14,617 nucleotides of DNA from Flavobacteriaceae bacterium (GTDB lineage: Bacteria > Bacteroidota > Bacteroidia > Flavobacteriales > Flavobacteriaceae). The notes under the pieces were generated by a model that saw only the letters and a program-made list of their open reading frames with translations, was not told where the DNA came from and ran no database searches. The position numbers were made by a program, and so were the translations under genes. This document shows positions 1 through 7,771 of the stretch, piece by piece (position 1 is the first letter of the stretch; every line of letters starts with the position of its first letter). The stretch covers positions 1 to 14,617 of the forward strand of contig CANCFZ010000034.1 of assembly GCA_947377425.1 (NCBI GenBank). Direction: 5' to 3'.

Positions 1-453
1 ACTTTAAATTGGAGTAATTTTGCTGGAAAAGAATATTATGGTTCTGAAATGCTAATGCGTTATTTTACTAATGTTTATTGGGATTATAAATGGAATTCAA
101 AATGGCATACTATAGCAGGTTTTGATTATGGTTTGCAAAAAATCTCTTCATTAAATAATAAATATGCTAACTGGTTTAGTCCAGTTTTTATTACTCAATA
201 TACAATTAATTCAAAATGGCAAACTGCTTTTAGAGCCGAGTATTACCAAGACATTAAAAATGTAATGATTCCAACAGCAAATGAATTTAAAACTTTTGGA
301 ACTTCATTAAATTTTGATTATTTGATTAATTCCAAAATGAAATTCCGAACAGAAGCTCGTTATTTGAATTGTAAAGAAAAAGTTTTTATTAAAAATGGAG
401 ATTTTACTACTGGAAACTTTTTTATTACTTCAAGTTTGTGTTTTGAGTTTTAA
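1..453 (+). CDS. Outer-membrane beta-barrel porin, BBP2/OmpL-like (3' part only)
   Basis: The reading frame is open from base 1, so the gene begins outside the window; the first ATG seen (49) is internal. About 150 C-terminal residues are visible. They alternate aromatic/hydrophobic with polar residues in strands of roughly 10 (for example YFTNVYWDYKWNSKWHTIAGFDYGLQ), separated by short turns. Strand pairs of the form 'N.KW.TAFRAEYYQD' and 'NSKMKFRTEARYLN' recur, and the protein ends in Phe, as outer-membrane barrels usually do. This resembles the C-terminus of the putative beta-barrel porin-2 family of Bacteroidota. The role would be a passive or substrate-specific channel in the outer membrane; no substrate can be deduced. 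The 3' end overlaps the convergent DUF2809 gene by 29 nt. The barrel call is fairly safe, the exact family less so. Confidence 0.72.
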   Translation, partial: TLNWSNFAGKEYYGSEMLMRYFTNVYWDYKWNSKWHTIAGFDYGLQKISSLNNKYANWFSPVFITQYTINSKWQTAFRAEYYQDIKNVMIPTANEFKTFGTSLNFDYLINSKMKFRTEARYLNCKEKVFIKNGDFTTGNFFITSSLCFEF

Positions 454-811
454 CTAAAAAACTATCAAACGAAAACGCAATCAAAACTCCAATAGTATAA
501 AATCCTAAATCACTCCACAGAAATCCTTGTCCAAGAACATAATGACCAATAGAAGTTCTTCTAATTTCTAGAATCCAATTGGCTCTGTAAAGTTGTTGCA
601 ATTCAATACAAAAACAAAAGAATAAAGCAACCAATAGTACTCTTCTTTGACTGTAATTTAGAAAAAGAAACCGCATTCCGAAGTAAATCATCACAGCATA
701 TAAAACATCTCCAAAAAATGTTGTAATGCCATCAATTTTTCGAGATAAAACTCCCAAAACAATTGTGATTATAATTAATATGAGATAAGATGAACGATTG
801 TTGTTTATCAT
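425..811 (-). CDS. DUF2809 family small integral membrane protein
   Basis: 128 residues with about four hydrophobic segments (residues ~8-23, 35-51, 57-73, 104-118), so an inner-membrane protein. Conserved-looking motifs match what I recall of DUF2809: GxxSRK near 20-25, GDVLYAVMIYFG at 34-45, IELQQLYRANWI at 69-80, an Arg pair at 84-85, and GFLWSDLGFYTIG at 96-108. The function of the family is not known; its pattern is reminiscent of VanZ-type membrane proteins, but that is only a resemblance. The ATG lies 6 nt after the sdaA stop, so the two are probably co-transcribed with sdaA first. The 3' end runs 29 nt into the porin gene on the other strand. Confidence 0.8.
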   Translation of the reverse strand: MINNNRSSYLILIIITIVLGVLSRKIDGITTFFGDVLYAVMIYFGMRFLFLNYSQRRVLLVALFFCFCIELQQLYRANWILEIRRTSIGHYVLGQGFLWSDLGFYTIGVLIAFSFDSFLVKTQNTNLK

Positions 812-817
812 AACAAA

Positions 818-2245
818 TTAGCAATCAGCCATATTTACAGCAATTGCCAGTCCACCTTCTGATGTTTCTTTATATTTAGAATTCATATCTTGTGCTGTTT
901 TCCACATGGTATCGACAACTTTATCCAAAGGTACTTTAGCATTTTTAGCATCGGTTTCCATTGCCAATTCGGCTGCATTTATTGCTTTAATTGCCCCCAT
1001 TGTATTGCGTTCAATACACGGAATTTGAACCAAGCCACCAATCGGGTCACAAGTTAATCCAAGATGATGTTCCATTGCGATTTCGGCTGCCATTTGTACT
1101 TGATCTGGAGTTCCGCCCATAACTTCGCATAGTGCTGCCGCTGCCATTGCTGATGAAACTCCAATTTCTGCTTGACAACCACCCATTGCTGCTGAAATAG
1201 TTGAACCTTTCTTAAAAATACTACCAATTTCGCCAGCAACCATCAAGAATTGTTTGATTTCTTTTTCGCCAGCTTCGTGATTTTCAATTGTTAAATAATA
1301 CATTAAAACAGCTGGAATTACACCTGCACTTCCGTTAGTTGGAGCCGTTACAACTCGTCCTAATGCAGCATTTACTTCATTTACTGCCAATGCAAAACAC
1401 GAAACCCATTTTAATATTTGACGGAATTTAACTTCGGTTTTTCTAATTTCTTCTAACCATTCTTGAGGATTGGAATAATTTGCTAATCCAATTAAACCTT
1501 GGTGCATGTCAAAGGCTCTTCTTCGCACGTTTAATCCGCCAGGTAAAATTCCTTCACTGTGACAACCAATGTACATACATTCTAACATGGTGTTCCAAAT
1601 TCGCATTAATTCGTTGTGAATTTCTGCTTCCGATCGCATGGATTTTTCGTTGTCATAAACAACTTCAGAAATTTTTCTATTTTGTGTTGTACAATAATCT
1701 AATAATTCTTGTGCATTTTGAATTGGATAAGGAAAAGCACATTTTATTTGGTGTTTCTTTTTGGCATTTACACGCTCTTCTTTAACAACAAATCCGCCAC
1801 CAATAGAATAGAAGGTCGTTTGATATTCATTATCATCTAATAAAAAAGCGGTAAAAGTCAATCCGTTGGCATGAAAAGGAAGAAAATTTTTATTGAAAAC
1901 GATATCTTGTAAAAAATAAAACGGAATAATAATTTCGTTACCCAAATTGATTTCGTTTTTAGCTTCTATTTTTTTAATTATTCCATCTATATTTTGAACA
2001 GGAATATATTCTGGATCTTGACCAGACAAACCTAACATTACTGCCAAATCTGTTGCATGCCCTTTTCCAGTTAAAGAAAGCGAACCATATAAATCGACTT
2101 TGATTTGGGTTACATTTTGAAGAATATTTTCTGTTTTTAATTCCGATAAAAAGCGTTCGGCAGCACGCCAAGGTCCAAGTGTATGCGAACTCGATGGTCC
2201 GACACCAATCTTTAACATATCAAAAATCGAGATGCATTCTTCCAT
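818..2245 (-). CDS. sdaA: L-serine dehydratase (L-serine ammonia-lyase), iron-sulfur dependent, single chain
   Basis: Converts L-serine to pyruvate and ammonia in the cytoplasm. The 475-residue chain carries the N-terminal beta domain (ISIFDMLKIGVGPSSSHTLGP, residues 6-24) and the C-terminal alpha domain (GCHSEGILPGGLNVRRRAFDMH, 227-248; APTNGSAGVIPAVL, 301-314) in one polypeptide, as in the type 2 enzymes. Three cysteines at 357, 399 and 410 have the 42- and 11-residue spacing of the [4Fe-4S] ligands I recall for the Legionella enzyme. The last residue, Cys475, corresponds to its C-terminal 'tail-in-mouth' cysteine, which occupies the cluster in the resting enzyme until serine displaces it. 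The protein looks intact. The start is the first ATG, 22 nt downstream of a TATATTTG element. It is first of a two-gene unit with the DUF2809 gene 6 nt downstream. Confidence 0.97.
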   Translation of the reverse strand: MEECISIFDMLKIGVGPSSSHTLGPWRAAERFLSELKTENILQNVTQIKVDLYGSLSLTGKGHATDLAVMLGLSGQDPEYIPVQNIDGIIKKIEAKNEINLGNEIIIPFYFLQDIVFNKNFLPFHANGLTFTAFLLDDNEYQTTFYSIGGGFVVKEERVNAKKKHQIKCAFPYPIQNAQELLDYCTTQNRKISEVVYDNEKSMRSEAEIHNELMRIWNTMLECMYIGCHSEGILPGGLNVRRRAFDMHQGLIGLANYSNPQEWLEEIRKTEVKFRQILKWVSCFALAVNEVNAALGRVVTAPTNGSAGVIPAVLMYYLTIENHEAGEKEIKQFLMVAGEIGSIFKKGSTISAAMGGCQAEIGVSSAMAAAALCEVMGGTPDQVQMAAEIAMEHHLGLTCDPIGGLVQIPCIERNTMGAIKAINAAELAMETDAKNAKVPLDKVVDTMWKTAQDMNSKYKETSEGGLAIAVNMADC

Positions 2246-2267
2246 ATACTATATCGTTTTAGTAGCG

Positions 2268-2275
2268 CAAATATA
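2268..2275 (-). promoter_or_regulatory. Probable -7 promoter element (TATATTTG) of sdaA
   Basis: On the minus strand the sequence reads TATATTTG, an exact match to the Bacteroidota -7 consensus TAnnTTTG. It ends 22 nt before the sdaA ATG. No TTG/TTTG -33 element is seen at the usual 19-21 nt upstream, so this rests on the -7 box and its position only. A short leader of roughly 15 nt would follow. Confidence 0.5.
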
Positions 2276-2364
2276 GATGAAAGAATTAGTGATTTAAAAG
2301 AAAACAACAGATAAAATTTGGAATATAATAATTATTTTTTAATGAATATTTTGAATATTTACAA

Positions 2365-2396
2365 AAATAAAAAAGCCATAAATATTAGGATTTATG
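2365..2396 (-). terminator. Probable intrinsic terminator of the T9SS cargo / 46-aa ORF unit
   Basis: On the minus strand CATAAAT (2396-2390) pairs with ATTTATG (2383-2377) across a 6-nt loop. GC, six T, one A and five T follow. It lies 42 nt past the stop of the 46-residue ORF and about 90 nt upstream of the sdaA promoter element. The stem is AT-rich and therefore weak, but the T-run is on the right side for this strand. The rest of the 192-base gap (2246-2437) shows only AT-rich sequence with no further gene. Confidence 0.55.
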
Positions 2397-2437
2397 TTGT
2401 TGATTGTTTAGAAAACATTCAGCATTCTATACAATAA

Positions 2438-2578
2438 TTACTCTAAACTTCTTTTTGTTACATAATATCTCCAACCAATAATTGCCATTTGCCACTTTTT
2501 GGCTTTGGCTAAATCCAGCTGTTGTTTAGTAAAACTGGGTAATAAGAGTTTGTTTATTTTGGCTAAAAGTTTGTACAT
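2438..2578 (-). CDS. Small basic protein, 46 aa, directly downstream of the T9SS cargo gene
   Basis: An ATG at 2578 opens 46 codons ending in TAA. The start is 6 nt after the stop of the large T9SS cargo gene, so the two are very likely co-transcribed. The product starts MYKLLAKINKLLLPSFTK and ends GWRYYVTKRSLE. It has ten Lys/Arg against two acidic residues, an amphipathic N-terminal stretch (about 1-13), a Pro-Ser-Phe break, and an aromatic C-terminal half (Trp29, Trp36, Tyr38, Tyr39). There is no signal peptide or clear membrane helix. From memory, near-identical short proteins occur in Flavobacteriaceae and are sometimes labelled 'SsrA-binding protein'. It is far shorter than SmpB (about 150 aa) and shows none of SmpB's recognisable features, so I would not trust that name. 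Function unknown. Confidence 0.72.
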   Translation of the reverse strand: MYKLLAKINKLLLPSFTKQQLDLAKAKKWQMAIIGWRYYVTKRSLE

Positions 2579-2584
2579 ATTCAA

Positions 2585-5500
2585 TTATCGTTTTAAGCTA
2601 AAATGTCCTTTAGCACTTCTTCCATCATTAAAGTTGATGTTGAACCAATAATCATCGGCAGGAGCTAATTGTCCGTTGTAAGTGCCGTCCCAACCGTTTC
2701 CAATAGGAGATATTTGTTTGATAAACTTGCCATATCGGTCGTAAATTCTAATGATAGAATTGGAATAGAATTGGTCGTTAGCTCCTTTAATATTCCATGT
2801 GTCGTTATAACTATCTCCATTTGGTGTAAAATATCTTGGTACACCCAATACAGAAATAGTTTGTTCTGCAATGCCACAACCATTCAAATCTTTAATATAA
2901 ACAGTATGAATTCCCATTGCTATGTTCTCAAAGAAATTAGACGTTTGATAAGGCCCGTAAGATTCTTGAATGCTGTATACATAATCGCCATTTCCAGTAA
3001 CAATAACTTCAACGGTATCAATATCGGTTAAATCAACAATATTGATATGGTCAATGGTGGCAATAACAGATGTTTTTACGATGATAGTTCTTGTTTTTGA
3101 ACACCCTTGAGCATTAGTTACTATAACTGAATATGAGCCTCCAGCACTTACTGTAATGGTGTAATTAGTTTTGCCTGGCAATAAGGTTCCGTCTAAATAC
3201 CATTGATATAAATAAGTACTTGTTGGCGTACCCGATAGAACCCCAGCATTAATAGTTACAGTAAAAGTTGGAAGGTTGGTACAAACCAATTCATTAGCCC
3301 AGCCGTTAGGATTCAAATCAATTAGAGGAGTCGGGTTTACTATAAAATTTAATGTAGTTGTAGCAGGACAACTAGTATTTAATGGATTCGTAATAGTAAC
3401 CACTACATTTTGAGTTGCTGTATTAAAAATAGTAGGTAAATGATTTACAACCGTTCCATCTTGTAATGTAAACTTAATATCCATTCCAGTTTGTGAACCT
3501 AACAATTGCAACTCATAAGAAGTTGTATCAAATGGATAGCTATTATTTTGCAAAGCAGGGTCAGCTTCATCATCACATTGTGTTAGCACAGATGTTAAAG
3601 AGATTGGTAGAAAAACCTGGGGTAATTTATCTACGATAAACTGAATTGACTCTTCGTCATAACAAGGTCCATCGGATGCTTGCGTAATATTATTAGTCAC
3701 ACGAACGGTAATTGTTTGAGACATTGCGACTGTATATGTTGGGGAAGGATTAATTGGCAACCCAGCAGCATCATAGTAAGTAACTGTTTTGTTGGTTTGT
3801 CCGTTTAAAATTGCAGTTTCCAATGTTGAGGTGTCAAACGTATAACTACCGTCTTGATCATCATCACAATGACGGATGATGTTAGCAGCATTTACAGGAG
3901 TTGCTACAGGAAGTGCTTCAACAGTAAGGGTAATAAATGGCCCTAATCCGTAACAACCTTGAAAATTATTACTATCCACACGAACGTAAATTAATTGTTG
4001 GTTTGAAGTAGTATTTCGATAAGCAGCTATGTTAGTAATCTCATTAATTTGAGCCAAAGCATCAGCATTAGAGGCATAATATTTCACTGTATAATTTGAA
4101 CTTGGGAGTGGTAGTTGTGCATTAATATCGTTGGTTACACTACTAAAATCAAATTTAGAAGTTCCATCAATATCTGTAGAAACTCCAGTTATGGCATCAT
4201 CACATAAGGTAAAATATCTGTGAAAAGTAGCAGCGTTGATTTGCGTTACAGAAACCACCAAATTGATTTGAGCAACTCTAAAACAGTTATTTGCATTTTC
4301 TACACGAGCATAAACCACATCGGCAAAAGCTACAGTATTAGTATAAGCAATTGGATTAATTATTTTTACTAATGGGTCATTTGTATTTGCACCAGCAAAA
4401 GTGGTAAAATAAGTAAATGTTTCAGACGCATAATTAGCTGATATTAGTGGGTTGTTTATGGTTAAATTAAACGGAGATTTCCCATCAATATCATCATCAC
4501 ATTGTTTTAATGTTATTGGTGTTGTAATAACTGGTAAAGCATATATCGTAAGTTTTGCAGCAGTAGAATATTTACCACATGAATTTCCGTTTTTATTTAA
4601 AAACATACGGTATTGATATCCAGACATAGTTGGACTTGCGTTAGAAACCACTAATGAATCAGTAATCACGCCAGAATAAGTCGCGTTGTTGCTTAAGTTA
4701 GACCAAGTAATTCCATTATTGGTAGAAATTTGCCATTGATAGCTAGTCACTGCATTAGAAACTATTGTAAAAGTAGCTGATTGCAATTCACAAGTTGCTA
4801 CATCAATAGGCTGTGTGGTAATGGCTATTGGTGCCGAAGTGATGTAATTTATGTTCGGAAGCGTATATCCCGAACCACTTGTTACAACACCAGTAGTAGC
4901 GTTTACCGATGGAGGAGCATTGGTTCCCAATAAACCATCGTTATTAGCATCGGTAAATCCAGCTTCTATGACATCAGAACAACCATCGTTGTCACTATCT
5001 AAATCCGTATAATTATTAAAAGAATCCCCATCTGTATTGGCAATGGTGTAACTCGGTACTCCATTATCAGGAGAAGTTTCTAAGGCATCAGCTAATCCAT
5101 TAGTTCCAAAAGCTGTTCCGTCAATAACACCGTTTAGATTGGCGTCAGTAGCACCCGAACCTGATTCGTTCAAGTCATAAATACCATCATTGTCAGAATC
5201 TAAGTCTAAATAATCAGGAATATTGTCCGCATCAGAATCGATAGGCGTTAATCCAAGTGCAAAAGCATCATCAATTCCGTCGTGGTTTGTGTCAACACCA
5301 GTTGCAGGAGAAAAAGGAATTCCTTGAGTTTCGATAACATCTGTAATTCCATCGTTATCGCTATCAAAATCCAATTGATCTGGAATGCCATCACTATCGG
5401 AATCTTTTGGTACACAGGTAGCAAACATTTTTAATGTAGATTTGTTTTCGGCCGTATCGGAAAGATTTTGTTCTTTAAATGTTATGCTATTGGTTAAATT

Positions 5501-7702
5501 AGTTAAGAATTTAAAAGTACCTGTTCCTGCTGCAAGCGAAGTAGTACTATTTGAGCGAAATCTAATTTCGAAGGAAGAATATTGTGTAACTCCACTTTCA
5601 TAAAAACCATCATAATTGGTATCTATCAACAACTGATTGTTAGGGTTTTGAACCGTTATGGTTTTATTAGTAGACGAACTGATAGCGTATTGCGCATTAG
5701 CATTCAATAAATCGGTTGCATTAGCTGTAGTAACATAATCAAGTGCAAGTGAGATGGGTTGAGCAAATGTCATAGTGTACTTAACCCAATTGCTTTTACC
5801 CATAGGAACTGTAGCAACAAAACTACCGTTGGCATTGCCAACAAAAGGTGTTGAACTAGCACTTGTTGACGTAGTAACTACTCCGGTAAATGAGTTGGAA
5901 TAAGCACCCACATTGATACTGCCTGCACTTGTATTTGCAATAGAAATAATTTGATCTCCGTAGGATTCTGTACAATTTGTTATACCATCATTATCATTAT
6001 CTAAATCGATATTATCGTTTACGCTATCATTATCGGTATCAATAGCGCAACTACTCACCGGAATATCATCTGATGGAGGAACAGCAGTACACGAAGTTAC
6101 TGTAGCTTCTACTTTGTAATATCCAGGTTGGTTGGGAGTAATTGTACCCGAATTGGCACCAGGAATAGCCGTTCCATTAAAAAACCATTGGTAAGTATCA
6201 AAACCAGTAACAGCATTAACATTTAACTCTACATTAGGAATGCAATTGGATTGAGTGGAAACAATAGGTTGAAAAGTGACTTCGGGTTTAAACGTAAATC
6301 CAGAGTAGTACCCTCCAAAAGTAGCTGCACCATCTGTTCCATAAGCGGCTAAGTACAATTCAGACGTAGAGAAAACCGATACATTTCCGGTTAGACCAGT
6401 CAAAACATAACATTCATAATTGGCATTTCCAACAACAGAAGTTGGTCCGGCAACAGTAATTGTTGGAGGTAATGTTGCTAAAGTATAAGAAACACCATCA
6501 ATAATAAAGCTTAGTGTAGAACCTGTTTTAGTAGTCAAGGTTGATCTTCCTATAAATTGTCTGCTTCCTATTGCTTCAATAAAAGGAATATTATCGATAA
6601 TTTTTGGTGTTTGACAACTTAAAGGAGGCACAAAAAACATTTCCTGATTGGCTTGATTGGGTTGAGAATCATCACCTACGCATTGATATGCAAATAAAGT
6701 TTTAGGATTAGTTGTTGTATTGTTAGTATGCACATACATTGTGCCACTTGCATCATAATCGCTACCTAATAAATTTATATATTGACCTGTATTTAAAGTG
6801 TAATTTGGTGTTGTTGAATTGTTAAGATAAATTTGGGTGTTGTCTTGATTTGCAATTAGCAATACACGTTCCACATTATCCATACCCGTACTTTTAACAA
6901 AGATGTATTCAGAGCCAGTTCGTTCGGCCGATACGATTTCATCAAAACCTAAGTCTAAGTTTCCCATTTCGCCATTAGTTCCTCCAAAAGAGCCACAATT
7001 AACAGCAATTGGTTTATCGGAAGAAATAAGTGCTCCAATTAAGGCATCTCTATTAGCCGAGGTTGGTCCTTGAACAGCCATAATATAACTTTGACCACTA
7101 TTAAGAACAATACTTGAAGGCGTATTTCCTGCAGTAGCATTGTTTACTAAAACGGCACCAGTTTTAATGTTGCTAAAACTTATAGTAGTATTATTTTCGG
7201 TAGCTAATATGGATGCAAAAGTGTAATGCCTATCTGCATAACTAGGAATTAACATGTTAGTAAAACCTCCAATTCTGAATTGCGTACCCAATGCAGCCAG
7301 TCCTTTAGAAACAATTTCACTTGATTGATTTCCTGTTTGGTCAATAACTCTTACGGTTACATAAACCACATCGGCAGCTTGAATAATATATCCACGATTG
7401 GACTGTATTTGATTAACAGCTGACGGCGTAACAACCAACTGACCAAAGTTGGCGCCAGTACTTACATCATAAATATAAGGTGTGTCTCGGGCAACAGTTC
7501 CAGTAATAACACTTGTACCAATTTCAGTTAATGTAAAACTTACAGGAGTACTACTTGGAGTAGAAATGTAAATGTATTGCGGACCAGCAGTAACGCTATT
7601 AGATGCTGATATGGGCGGAATGTAATGAGTTTTACTAAATTGAGCTATGCAACTTGCTGAAACTAAAATAGTTATTAAAAAAGTAAGTAACCTGTTTTTC
7701 AT
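2585..7702 (-). CDS. Giant secreted T9SS cargo protein with type B sorting domain (IgGFc-binding-like N-terminus, TSP3 repeats, CDD modules)
   Basis: 1705 residues. A signal peptide (MKNRLLTFLITILVSASCIAQ) sends it through Sec. Residues ~25-490 resemble the IgGFc-binding-protein N-terminal domain seen in other Bacteroidota surface proteins (blocks such as SSDKPIAVNCGSFGG and EYIFVKSTG). An Ig/PKD-like domain follows (~490-550, YQWFFNGTAIPGA). Asp-rich thrombospondin type 3-like Ca-binding repeats (DxDxDG) occur at ~554-580 and ~766-925, either side of a beta-rich segment. A second Ig-like domain (~965-1050, YQWQISTNNG) precedes four modules of about 100 aa, each opening with a Cys-Asp-Asp motif (Cys1068, 1167, 1279, 1376). 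Another Ig-like domain leads to the C-terminal sorting domain (from FTPNGDSYNDTW at 1625 to KGHFSLKR), matching the CHU_C / gliding-motility-associated type B domain. It is predicted to cross the outer membrane by T9SS and be surface-bound or released. An adhesin role is inference. No frameshift seen. Confidence 0.93.
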   Translation of the reverse strand: MKNRLLTFLITILVSASCIAQFSKTHYIPPISASNSVTAGPQYIYISTPSSTPVSFTLTEIGTSVITGTVARDTPYIYDVSTGANFGQLVVTPSAVNQIQSNRGYIIQAADVVYVTVRVIDQTGNQSSEIVSKGLAALGTQFRIGGFTNMLIPSYADRHYTFASILATENNTTISFSNIKTGAVLVNNATAGNTPSSIVLNSGQSYIMAVQGPTSANRDALIGALISSDKPIAVNCGSFGGTNGEMGNLDLGFDEIVSAERTGSEYIFVKSTGMDNVERVLLIANQDNTQIYLNNSTTPNYTLNTGQYINLLGSDYDASGTMYVHTNNTTTNPKTLFAYQCVGDDSQPNQANQEMFFVPPLSCQTPKIIDNIPFIEAIGSRQFIGRSTLTTKTGSTLSFIIDGVSYTLATLPPTITVAGPTSVVGNANYECYVLTGLTGNVSVFSTSELYLAAYGTDGAATFGGYYSGFTFKPEVTFQPIVSTQSNCIPNVELNVNAVTGFDTYQWFFNGTAIPGANSGTITPNQPGYYKVEATVTSCTAVPPSDDIPVSSCAIDTDNDSVNDNIDLDNDNDGITNCTESYGDQIISIANTSAGSINVGAYSNSFTGVVTTSTSASSTPFVGNANGSFVATVPMGKSNWVKYTMTFAQPISLALDYVTTANATDLLNANAQYAISSSTNKTITVQNPNNQLLIDTNYDGFYESGVTQYSSFEIRFRSNSTTSLAAGTGTFKFLTNLTNSITFKEQNLSDTAENKSTLKMFATCVPKDSDSDGIPDQLDFDSDNDGITDVIETQGIPFSPATGVDTNHDGIDDAFALGLTPIDSDADNIPDYLDLDSDNDGIYDLNESGSGATDANLNGVIDGTAFGTNGLADALETSPDNGVPSYTIANTDGDSFNNYTDLDSDNDGCSDVIEAGFTDANNDGLLGTNAPPSVNATTGVVTSGSGYTLPNINYITSAPIAITTQPIDVATCELQSATFTIVSNAVTSYQWQISTNNGITWSNLSNNATYSGVITDSLVVSNASPTMSGYQYRMFLNKNGNSCGKYSTAAKLTIYALPVITTPITLKQCDDDIDGKSPFNLTINNPLISANYASETFTYFTTFAGANTNDPLVKIINPIAYTNTVAFADVVYARVENANNCFRVAQINLVVSVTQINAATFHRYFTLCDDAITGVSTDIDGTSKFDFSSVTNDINAQLPLPSSNYTVKYYASNADALAQINEITNIAAYRNTTSNQQLIYVRVDSNNFQGCYGLGPFITLTVEALPVATPVNAANIIRHCDDDQDGSYTFDTSTLETAILNGQTNKTVTYYDAAGLPINPSPTYTVAMSQTITVRVTNNITQASDGPCYDEESIQFIVDKLPQVFLPISLTSVLTQCDDEADPALQNNSYPFDTTSYELQLLGSQTGMDIKFTLQDGTVVNHLPTIFNTATQNVVVTITNPLNTSCPATTTLNFIVNPTPLIDLNPNGWANELVCTNLPTFTVTINAGVLSGTPTSTYLYQWYLDGTLLPGKTNYTITVSAGGSYSVIVTNAQGCSKTRTIIVKTSVIATIDHINIVDLTDIDTVEVIVTGNGDYVYSIQESYGPYQTSNFFENIAMGIHTVYIKDLNGCGIAEQTISVLGVPRYFTPNGDSYNDTWNIKGANDQFYSNSIIRIYDRYGKFIKQISPIGNGWDGTYNGQLAPADDYWFNINFNDGRSAKGHFSLKR

Positions 7703-7771
7703 TCGCTAAAATTAGCAAATAAATTAGATAGAAGTGTTAAAGTTGTAAAGAATTAAGATTTTTTTAAGTGC

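Noticed and set aside
1480..1785. 101-codon plus-strand ORF opposite sdaA
   Set aside because: It lies wholly inside the well-supported sdaA gene, resembles no known protein and has no start signals; an antisense shadow.
2438..2578. Calling the 46-residue ORF SmpB (SsrA-binding protein)
   Set aside because: SmpB is about 150 aa with an OB-fold barrel; this protein is under a third of that and shows none of its motifs.
2669..3031. 120-codon plus-strand ORF opposite the T9SS sorting domain
   Set aside because: It is antisense to the conserved C-terminal sorting domain, and its composition matches chance translation.
4920..5405. DNA-level repeats (possible CRISPR or VNTR) in the Asp-rich part of the T9SS gene
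   Set aside because: The recurring atcatt/tcatcg patterns come from Asp/Asn-rich TSP3-like protein repeats on the minus strand. Unit lengths vary and there are no spacers.
2585..7702. T9SS cargo protein as a lipoprotein (SASC near residue 18)
   Set aside because: A Cys follows Ala-Ser near the signal end, but the IAQ cleavage pattern and a C-terminal T9SS sorting domain fit signal peptidase I processing better.
7716..7723. Promoter TTTATTTG for the T9SS cargo gene
   Set aside because: One mismatch to TAnnTTTG in a very AT-rich region and no -33 TTG at the right distance; not strong enough to list as a feature, though its position is noted in the short-leader finding.
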